Both the position numbers and the translations under genes were made by a program. A stretch of DNA of 64,000 nt from Crambe crambe (Eukaryota; Porifera; Demospongiae; Poecilosclerida; Crambeidae), in the NCBI GenBank assembly GCA_963924555.1, contig OZ004586.1, forward strand, positions 7,398,501-7,462,500, read 5' to 3'. Below are positions 1 through 10,054 of this stretch, one piece after another (position 1 is the first letter of the stretch; every line of letters starts with the position of its first letter). The notes beneath the pieces were generated by a model. It had not been told where the DNA came from and ran no database searches. It worked only from the letters and a program-made list of their open reading frames with translations.

Positions 1-644
1 TTAGTGAGTTTTGATAACATTATTGCTTTATGAATATACATGAGCCCTTCTCAGTCAATGCTCATGCACACTATCTCACATTAATTTTAATGTAACAATG
101 TTACACAGTGTTACTTATCTTGCATTAAATGTGACCCAATGTTACACAGTGTTACACAGTTATGCAGTTGTGAACTGATTAGCGATTTGAATACGGTTGA
201 TTTGGTGAAGATGAAATTGGTGTCTTCTCCATATGCTTCTACTGGAGCCAGGAGACTCTTGATTCCAGTGCTCATCTCAAGCCCTTTAATGTACCTTTCT
301 GAGTCCCATCACTCATCCAGCTACATCATTAATATCATCTCACCAGGTTCAATCCTTTGTCTTGGGGGTTCCCAGCTTGTTTCTGTTGTTTTGATGTGGC
401 ATGGCATCTTGAGGCATTTGTGAGAATGCCAAAGATGAAATTCATTTCCATTCTTCGAATACTTCACACTTCTCAAATGGCCAAGAATTTTTGCAATGTA
501 TTCCCGCTAGCACATTAATTTTTTTGGAAGTCCTGGTTATGATACGGTGCCAATTATAGTTGACGTTTGGTACTGAATTTCCACTGATTTCGAATACCTG
601 CTATAATTAGTAATAGAGAAACACCTCCTATATGATTGTAGTGA

Positions 645-930
645 AGGGGAAAAAATTTATGCTAATAAAAGGCCATGTAGGGTTAGTCTGTACTTCTACC
701 TGTAGCAGTTTCTGTGAACAAACATCAAAATTATGCTGCCTTCAATAATAATCCCTACATCACTGCCTAAACCCAAGCTCATGTCAGTGTAAAAGTGTTC
801 TGCTTGGTTTAGGCAGTGATGTAGGGATTATTGAAGGCAGCATAATTTTGGACAGAAACTGCTACAGGTAAAAGTACAGACTAACCCTACATGGCCTTTT
901 TATTTAGCATATATAATTTTTTCCCCCCTT
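645..930. repeat. Fold-back inverted repeat (MITE-like)
   Basis: Two arms of about 120 bp, roughly 650-775 and 808-928, are near-perfect reverse complements around a loop of about 30 bp. The left arm contains GGCCATGTAGGGTTAG and the right arm contains CTAACCCTACATGGCC. A clear target duplication was not seen. It is most likely a non-autonomous DNA transposon or a local inverted duplication. Confidence 0.75.
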
Positions 931-1664
931 TCCTTTTAAATCTACTTTTTATGTGACCTTTACTTACTTCGAATAATTACATCTCTTGCTAGAGGAACAC
1001 CAGTCCTGCTATATGATTGCAATAGTGTCAGACCAACTGGAAATGGCCAACCAAACTGCAGATTTGGATTGACATTAATGTGTCAGACTGTTACTCTATA
1101 ATAGCCCCTGCGCTATAATGCCCCATTATCAAATTAATCAGCTTGATTAAAATTAGCTCCTGGTTGGACTATCTCCACACCAAATTCAGCCCCCAAGGTT
1201 ACAAGTAACCAGCTTCTAATGAGTTGTTCTTTTCAGTATACAACCACCCTCAGCTGGCTGCAAGCATCAACCACCCTCAGCCCAGCTAGCTGCAAGAGCA
1301 ATTCTTATATAAAAGATAGAACCATGCATACTTCGGCCTCTTCATCTGGGCCTCTTATGAAGTTTGAAAGTACCTAATCACTCAGTGGCAAAAGAAACTA
1401 TAGATCAACATCACAGCAAAAAAAAATATAACAAAAAATGACACCTGTCAGGGTCGTGCATGCCCTTATGTACTGCCAAGCAATCAAATTGATCAGTCTT
1501 TGACTGATGACTGACTAACTGACTTAACATCATGGTTGGACCAACACCAGCATAGATAGATCTTGTTTTAGTTATCATGTGCATGTGGTAGCATCACTGC
1601 ACAGATGTCAAGTCAATTAGGAATGATTTTTGTTGTGACTAATTTTAATAGTGGCTAACATGCC

Positions 1665-1850
1665 AATCTGATTGGTCGGAATGTTTCCCATAGGAACCTC
1701 GTAGAAATCAAATCTGATTGGTCAAAGTGTTTGCCATAGGAACCTTATGTAAATAGTGGAAAGGAACAGTTATACCATAGGTGAAATAGAGCAATGTGAT
1801 TGGTCAGAGCATTTCCCATAGGAACCGTATGTAAATGGTGGAGAGGAGGG
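1665..1850. repeat. Three imperfect copies of a CCAAT-type repeat
   Basis: A motif with GATTGGTC followed by CCATAGGAACC occurs at about 1670, 1713 and 1798. Each is followed by a related stretch, two of them sharing ATGTAAATRGTGGA. ATTGG is an inverted CCAAT box, but no gene start was found nearby, so a regulatory role is only possible. Confidence 0.45.
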
Positions 1851-2776
1851 AGGCTTTGACACAGGATAAATTGATGTCCAGCCTCTACAACTGAAGATTT
1901 TCCCTGTTGATCTGCATCGATCGGTGAAATTCAGTGCTGTGCCATCAAGTGTCGGGTTAACTGTGATTGACCAATGCTTATGGTAATGTTTATAAAATCA
2001 ATGATAGTTTCCCTAAGGCAATAATATTGCTTACTCCCCTGTTAATAAATTGAAAGCATTCAGGGATTGGTTTTTTTTTTGTTTTTTTTTGACCTGTATT
2101 ATTGAAAGCAGTCGAAGTTCGTCTGAAAGGCTATTTGGAGAGACTTTCTCTGATAGAGATCTGGTCACAAACTTATACAAATGATTTTTCCTTGTTTTGC
2201 TTTATAAGACTAGAGTAGTAGAAATTCTCAATGTGCAATTGTATGTGGGCTGTGGCATTATGCTGTTACATAACATGCTTGGTGTAGCCAAAAGCTCTGA
2301 CCTCTTTTCTTCCATATATGGTTGTGATGTGGTAACTGTGGGTCACTTGACCAATGCCATACTCTCTCTGATGTGGCCAGACAGCCAACTGCCAAAAATT
2401 CTAATTTTAACCCAGCCAGTTTAGGATTGCAGACATTTGATGGCACATAGCACTGAATTATGTCTGACCAACAGGAAATAATGGCGCAGTTTTAATGTGC
2501 CAGGACATTAATTGTCCAGCCCCTGCAGTGAGTGTGTGTAAACAGACAGAGAAGGAGGTCTAATACACTACTGGAAGAACATGCCTTGGGGAGCCCATGG
2601 GCAGGAGTGTTAGTCTTCCCATCCTAGCAAATTAGAGCTTGCGTTTTCTTGTGTGAGAAAGTCACTGTGTTGATAGCTGTGGCACGTCAAAACACCAATT
2701 TTTAAAGTGACAGTATTAAATCGTGGATAAAGAGTTTTGTTTGTTTACTTAATCAGCCTTTACTCTCTACTTTTAG

Positions 2777-3642
2777 ATTACCCCAGGGGGCAAGGCAGCC
2801 AAGGGAGGCATAAGATTCGGGGACTATATCATCGAGATCAATGGGGACCAAACCGAGGGTCTTCTCCACTCTGACGCCATGATGCTGATCAAGACCACAG
2901 GTGTCACACTCCAACTAAAAGTCACCAAGTGAGTCAAGTCAAAAAGAATAAAATGGACACACTCGGGACACAGCCTTTTATCCTTTGTAGAGAGGTTGTT
3001 CTCTAACTTCTAGAGGTTGTCCTTTGTTGAGAGGTTTGTCCTCTTGTTAGAGCATCCTTAATTGGAAGTTCCACTGTGTTACATTTCTCCCTGGGCAAAT
3101 GCCCACGTTATGACCAAGATGTATTTCCATGCTCTGTGTATGTGACATGGAGACTATAATTATCTTGATGGTACCAAAACGACATCTTTAGTAGCTAAAA
3201 AGTGATCATTATAATAGGGAAATCCCCAGTTATGCTGCTGACTCAGCACCTATTGAGTCCACTGACCATGGAGTGGGCGAGAGGCCACAACCACCTCCCG
3301 TTCCCACGTCATCTCACTCCAGCACTGTGACTGTCTCACCTGCAGCCCACAAGACTACTGTAGTCGTCCCTAAGAAACGTAAGTACCTTACGTGCAGTGC
3401 TTAAAACAGCAGTCAGGACAGAAGTGTTTATGCACTCGAGCTACTGTTATTATGCACACACTTAAATACGATATAAACTGATTGTACTAACTCCTTATTA
3501 TTTGTAACTTTGATGTATTTTCTGTTTCAATATGTAGCTCCTTCCCCTGAGGTGAAGTCCCAGCCTTCAGCCTTGGTGTAAGTGTATCTTTAGTAGCAGT
3601 TAATAGAACAGCCAAGCTTCTTGCATACATTAATTAACACCA

Positions 3643-3673
<31 letters not shown>

Positions 3674-6561
3674 AGACCAGAGTCAGGCTTGGATTCAGGT
3701 GGAAGCTCCACTCAGCAATCTCCTGCTTTCAAGAGGATCACCATCGAGAATCGACCAACTGTTTTTAGGTAGAGTTGTATGTACTAATAGTACAGAAACG
3801 AGTCATGGACTGAGTTTACTATAGAAACAATTTCAATGAATCATGGCCTGAGAGTTTGCTCAAAGATTTATTAGTACAGAGTGGATAACTATAGTCTGAG
3901 GATGATCCTTTTCCCTTTGTAGTTCGTCACCTGCTGCTCCTGCATCTCCACCCACTCAGCAGATGCAGAATATTGTCATTGACGATGGAAGTGTGAGGAA
4001 AACCTCTCAAAGACCTCAGCGTGAGTTTTCCTTTCTTTTTATCCCCTCCTAATATGGGGACACTTCCCTTTTCTCCCTGGTCTCAACATTCCATTGTTTA
4101 TCAGCGTTATTGATAAAGGAGTTGATGGGCCTCTGATTCAGCTTGAGAAACGAGAGATAGGGTTATTGATGCAGTTCTTTGTTCCATTATGTACACAGTA
4201 TTGCATCACATGAGCTGGCCTGTGACACTAAACAACACACCAAAGTCAAGAACTCTAACTTGTCCATTACTTCTATCATGCTAAATAAAAACTCTATCAA
4301 TTGTTACAAAGTAAATTGACCTTTTCCCTCTTATATTATGTCCCTTCAGCTCCTCCCAATATTCCTTCCACTGTTACCAAGACAACAGTGGTGGTGCCCA
4401 AGAAAGGGTCCCCCATAGCAAAGCCACCTCCCCCCACCACTTCTGGAGGCACCACTCAAGTGGGTGGCACATGTAAGTGACAAGTGAAGACGACCTTTTT
4501 AGATCTATAATTATATGGATGAAGTCCCAATAGGGTGTCTTATTCAGTGGAATGAAACACAATTAGCTGCAATTTTAGACTTGTAAAGCTATCCCAGTTA
4601 GTGTGCTTTATTTGGAGATAATCAAAAAATTATTTTTATAGCTCCAAGTGGAGGCAAAGTGGTGGATCGTCAAGGTGTGTGTGAAGCCTGCCAACAACCC
4701 ATAAGGTAACCATTTGTTTCCTCCCTCTAATCCTTCATCCTCTCTCATCTCTTCCCCTCCTCAATCTCATCTCCCTCCTCTTCATTCGGATCGTCTTGGT
4801 TCCTTAATTACCTTGATCCTTCACTATCTCCTTCCTGTGATCTTCTCCAGGGGTCCTTTTGCTAGTGCCCTGGGTAAGGTGTGGCACCCTGAACACTTTG
4901 TGTGCCAGGACTGCCAGAAAACTCTTCAGAACACAACTTTCGTCTTTGAGGAGGATAAGATATTCTGTGAGGAATGCTACCAGAAGAACTTTGCCCAGAC
5001 CTGCCACTCTTGCAATAAACCCATTCTAGGGGTGAGTCTATCCAGAATAGTTGGGTTCTCTCCAGTGAAACTGATCAGAGTGGTGCTTGAATACCACATT
5101 AAAGGATTTCGATGTTCTTATGACTATTAAAATACATTGTTTTAACTACATGAAAGAAAAATGGGCCCATCAGAGTGGTGTTGCACCTCTCTAACACCTT
5201 TTGGAGAGAAGCCTGCTATTTCACCAATAATTATGTTTTGGTTGAAACATTCACCAAAGGTCAAAGTACATACTTATTTCTTACTGGGCATGCTCAGTAT
5301 GTATACAAATAATTGTAATGCAGCCCAGCATTAGTGCTATGGGTCTCAACTGGCATCAGGAACACTTTTCCTGCTCACGCTGTATGGCCGACCTCTCCAA
5401 AGGTAGGAATGAAAGAGAAAATTGATGTATAATTCATCTGACCTTTGACCTCAGGGTCAGGGTTCAACATGGAGAACAACATGTTGTTTTGTGGAGATTG
5501 TTATGGGGCAGTGTATGGGGCCACCTGCTTTGGCTGCAGCCAGCGAATTGGAGGAGACCAGTTGTGGGTGGAGGCCCTGGACCACCAGTGGCACCCTGCA
5601 TGTTTTGTTTGTGATGTGAGTCGCTTACCTAGCAATTTATATTTAGTCTAACAACTAGAATTCTCAACCAAATTTCTACTTAACTAGACAAATGCAATGC
5701 ATTGTGGGGCGAGCCTGAGCTGAATGTGTTGCATGTATTTTGCCTCTCTCTCTGACTGTATTCTCTGAGCCTGATCAACTGCTGACTTGCACTCTCCCTC
5801 AAGCGCTGTCTTTTCTCTGTAGCTGTGCTTTGAGTAGGATGTCTTGCCTCCTACTTAAGTACTTTCTTCTTTCTGTTCAGCAATCTCAGAGTTTGTCAGC
5901 TTTCTAATTTCATCCATTCTTTAGTAGCTAGCTAGCAAACCAAAATTTCTCTGCTATTCGATGCCTGAGGCATTCTTTTCTGTGGGCCAGCATTTGGGGA
6001 GCATGTCTTGCTGATCTACGCTTCCTAAGAGGTTCTTCCTTCTGTTTAGCGGTCTCAGTAGCCCTCTCTTAGCACATGTTTATATACACATGTGCAATTT
6101 ACTGTGATATAATGTTACCAGACGATCATCGCAGAGAAAAACCACTATTATTAGAACGTACGATATATATCAAACTTCAGCAGTTAGGCTCGCCCAATTA
6201 GAGTTATTTCTCTATTGATAGGGGCTTGCTGCAAGCACTTTTTATACCTACGTATGTTCTAACATTCATACTCACCCCAGAGTTATTTAAATTTTGGTTG
6301 ACAGCATCTTTTATTACTAGAAGTTGATGTGGTTAGATGTATTCTTTGTTTAATCATGTTGTTAAAGTTTGTAATGTGATGTAATGTTAGAACATACATA
6401 CAATACATGCAAACTCCAGAGCCAACCCGCTAATGGGGGGGCTCGCTCAGGCTTGCTCCAAATTATATTTTATTCCTTTCTTTCAGAGCTGTCGTCGTCC
6501 TCTTGAGGGTACTACTTTTTTCGCTCGTCTTGGCAGACCCTGTTGCAAGGACTGTGTGTAG
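2777..6561 (+). CDS. Enigma-type PDZ-LIM protein, copy A (3' part, 11 exons)
   Basis: Cytoskeletal adaptor of the PDLIM/Enigma class: the PDZ domain binds actin-associated partners and three LIM zinc fingers bind signalling or structural proteins. Exons: 2777-2928, 3218-3378, 3538-3577, 3676-3768, 3923-4020, 4350-4472, 4642-4705, 4851-5031, 5324-5402, 5455-5615, 6487-6561. All have AG/GT borders and together make 1227 nt, an open 408-residue frame ending in TAG. Order: second half of PDZ (starts ITPGGKAAKGG), a Ser/Pro-rich linker with two VVVPKK motifs, then LIM1 (CEAC to CEEC), LIM2 (CHSC to CGDC) and LIM3 (CFGC to CKDC), each with the H-x2-C-x2-C-x2-C core. The 5' PDZ exons are not in the window. 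This is the only undamaged copy of the five and probably the working gene. Its 3' end faces NLR A. Confidence 0.88.
5685..6470. repeat. Dispersed intronic repeat, copy in the last LIM intron
   Basis: A block starting CTAGACAAATGCAATGCATT and ending near GCTCGCTCAGGCTTGC fills most of the last intron of PDZ-LIM copy A. Related blocks are in the same intron of copies D (about 40072-40600) and E (about 51905-52588), but in copy C it lies in the first PDZ intron (31393-31935). A different position in a sister copy suggests mobility. The ends share a short inverted motif, AGCCTGAGC/GCTCAGGCT. The family was not recognised. Confidence 0.5.
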
Positions 6562-6912
6562 ACACACAAAAGTTATTAATGAAGTGTACAACTCTATAGT
6601 GGAGCAGATGAGTATTCAATGTAGCCATTATAAACTCTTCTTTTTTATAGGAGTAGCTATTTTTGTTGCAGACTTACAATGTATTCAATAGTCTAGTGCA
6701 TGTCGTGTTCATCACTTTCTGTTATAAGAAGCTTAAGTTTTGAAAAGAAGATTATCACGCATGCGCAAGATAAATTAACCACCAATCAAATAATGGAATT
6801 TTTATTTGGTGAGTGAAGAGTTCAAAAGAGCTACATGAATTAATTTTAGCATGAAAGGATGTTCAGTATTGGAATAGCTAGGAGCTACATGGTACATCCA
6901 AATTGTTTTATA

Positions 6913-9900
6913 TTAACAAAATGAAGAGTCACTAGTTGATGACAATTCGAATTCAGAGCTTTCTGTAAAAGAGGGTGCATGTTTATAGTATAATTGATCA
7001 TATCCCAGAGCATTGTGTAAAAGAGGGTGCATGTTTTGGAGTGCCTGCATCTCCAGCAGGTCAGGACACGACTGGTACAGTGATCGCTCAATGGGAGCCA
7101 ATACACCAAGAGGAAATGGTTGAATGTGGCCAGTATTTTTTAGAGGGATATATCGCCACCCATATGAGGATAGTGGTCTGGGAGAGTCATGTTGCTGTAG
7201 TAGTTGGTGGTGATGGGGGAAGTGCAGAGTTCTGAGATCACAGAGGGATTGGGATCTCCTTAGGTTGTGTCGTGGAACAGCAGGATCTCTTCGCAGAGCA
7301 CGGGCCATGCAGTCACGAAAGGGTGGATTACTTTTAACATCAGGAGTAAAATACCTACTACTAGCAAAGTTTAAATTCTCCATGGAATGACGGAGAGAGT
7401 CATTTAGACTCATGATGTAATTGCAACAGAAATGAGGCATTACTAATAGTATGTCATCATTGTTGTGTATTTGTGCTCTTATTGACTTGATGGAGTTCAT
7501 CTCTGCTATGCAGCTCAAGTATTGGAAAGACCTCAACACTTCCAGTGGGTGAATTATTGAACTTAAAGAGGTTGATGGTATCAATTCCAGGGTAACATGC
7601 TCAATGCTCCCAGCATTAGTACATACTCTACATCCAAAGTTAGTCTCTAATGTTGAAATAGTGGAGGAAGATAGTGCTGCCTGAAGTACTGGATAAAGCT
7701 CATAAGAGGTAAACAGTTCTGACCTTTTATATGGTAGTGACTTCACAACTTCACCAAGTAAAGCAGGATAACATTGAAGTCGTAATTCTGTGAGAGTAGA
7801 ACTAGTGGATATGATTTTGCATAATTCCTGCACACCTTTCTGAGTAGGAGTACGGCACATAAGATTGAATTTTTCCAAGTTTGTAATATGTTGAATGGAT
7901 TGGTAAAGTAAACAGTCATCTTCACATGATTCAGAGAATTTTAAGGCAATACGTGTCAATCCTGGTGAACTTTTTGAAATCCAATCAGAAAGAACTGGTA
8001 TTAATGGAGAAGAAATGCCATTTAGAGCGAGATAGTCGATATGAAATTTGGGAAAGTACTTTGTGAGTGATGTAAGTTTGGATGATACATGCACACTGTG
8101 ATGTACCTCTATATGTAAGTCCTCAATAGTCCCTAATGTTCCACCATTTGTTTTCTTTGTGTGCTCAGACAAACTATGCACCAACATCTCTAGAGATGTA
8201 TCTATGAGCACTAACTGGCACTGGATAGGAACATGGACTAGACAATATCCAAAAACATACATATCCAAGGGGGTGAACAAGCTTATATTAAGCTTAAGCT
8301 TGGACAACTGTATATGTAAAAGAAAACTTTTGATGAGAAGTTCAGAAATGTCTCGAATTTCATATAAACAATGCATTAGGTAAGAGAATTGGGTCGGGAT
8401 TCCTTGAAAGATTTTTTCATTGTAGCCCACAATACCACACAAGAACTGACCAAAGACTCTGAGGTGTGGTGTCACTTGTCCAGATTGGGATACTATTTTA
8501 GAAGAAGCTTCATCTACTAAGTCAGAATGACATGAAACATACCAAGCAGCAAGAAACTCTTGGATGCTGAGATGGAGGAAGGAGTAGGAGGTTGCTGCAC
8601 CCTCACACACATACATCTCTTTGACTGCATTCATGAGACCTAAATGCTGGAAACCCTCTCCAACATCACTATCAGTAAACACTAGCTGCACATCTTCCTT
8701 AAACAGACCACTGTAAGCTAGTTGACTAACTCTCTTAAGGTCTATGGAAACACTCTCTGGTAGATCTTTAAGACTACTGGGTACTTTGGAATGCTTGTCC
8801 CATTGCCCACTAGAAATCATGTGCCTCCTGATCAAAACTAGAGTAAGGGTGGTGTAGAGCTGTGTCATGGTTTTGGGCATCAGCTCTCTGCTCTTTCTGA
8901 TGTCTTTGTACACTTGTGCAATAATGGCACAATTGACAGGAATGTACATCAGTGAGTTAATGACAGGGTTAGAAAATATAAAATCCTTAAAGTGAGCAAG
9001 AACCTTGGGTTCTGATTTGAAAGCTATTTCTGCAAACCTTACTTTGCACTCATCAGTGAAACCACACACCTCTACATGCCTGAAACCCTGAGGAAAGTAA
9101 CTCTTAAGAGCAGATGGTCGACTAGTAACAAGACGAGTAGCTTTAGGTAAGCAAGAACCACTAATTAATCGCATTATCAAACTGTTCTCTTTGCGAATCA
9201 CGGAAGGCATCTCGTCAAAACCATCCAATATGAATAGGACACCCTCCCCCTCACATTTCCACACCTCATTCACCACTTCCCTACGAAATCGCTCATCATC
9301 ATGATATATCAGGTCCTCCAAGGAAGTAGCATTCTGGACCCTTCTTTCACGAAGCTTTAGTAGAAGTACCATTTTATAGTGTTTTAATGAAGTCAAGGTG
9401 TCCCACTTCCTGCACAACTCCCAGGCCAAAGTGCTCTTACCAATGCCAGGGGGTCCTTCCACCAACACAAACCTTGTCCCTGAAGGTACAATGTCGTCCA
9501 ATTCTAAAGGGGTTTTTGCTCCTCTAATTTCATCCACACCACCATACAGGGATGCTTGTGAGAATGTGTCGTTTTCATGAATGGTCCTACCCTTTTCCAC
9601 CAAAGCAAGGCTAATGAACTCACTACAAGGAGCAATGGAGAGTTTGTCATCACGAGCTACAGGTTTATTCTGGTAATATGGCTTGAGATATTGATTTGTA
9701 TATCGTACCAGCATAGGCTCATTTCTTTTCTTATTTCCCTTCAAAGATTTACTGGAAATCTTCATGGAGTGTTTTTTGTGGTGTTTCCCTTTATGTCTCT
9801 TTTTTGTAGTGGTCACATGATCACTATCAAAGGAGTCAGAACTAGTGGCACTACTTGATGTAGATGATGAACTAGATGATGAGACTACACATCTTTTCTT

Positions 9901-10054
9901 ACTTTTCTTGTGTTTGTCCTGTACCTTGTGTTTGCGTGTTCTTTTGTGCTGCCTTGTGGAGGCAGAGGGTTTCTTACGTTTAGCTGGTGGAGTGTTGGAG
10001 GCAGAGGCAGACTGGTTAGCACTATCACTGTCACTGGACAAGGATGAGTCATTC
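6913..10054 (-). CDS. NACHT-LRR exon of NLR A
   Basis: One open exon of 3142 nt. It opens with a Ser-rich, very basic region (repeated KKSKKR-like clusters, a possible nuclear signal), then a conserved lead containing SEFISLAL. The NACHT core follows: P-loop GPPGIGKST at about exon residue 201, Walker B LFILDGFDEMP at about 277, LVTSRPSA at about 315, and a winged-helix/SYSFLHLSIQEFLAAWYVSC region near 495. After about residue 620 the sequence is leucine-rich with irregular LRR-like repeats. A conserved tail includes RRSQSLCDL. Unlike copies D and E, this copy reads through into an extra tail ending in SSTSDSSFC. ORFs on the + strand over this exon are shadows. Confidence 0.92.

Larger units (their letters stand above)
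1..2776. other. Left flank, mostly non-coding
   Basis: No exon could be supported here. The missing first half of the PDZ domain of the gene starting at 2777 was looked for and not found, so its 5' exons probably lie outside the window. The stretch holds short direct repeats near 95-165, an inverted repeat (645-930), a three-copy CCAAT-like repeat (1665-1850) and, from about 2500, intron sequence that recurs before the other PDZ exons (18960-19305, 30740-31065). Confidence 0.6.
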
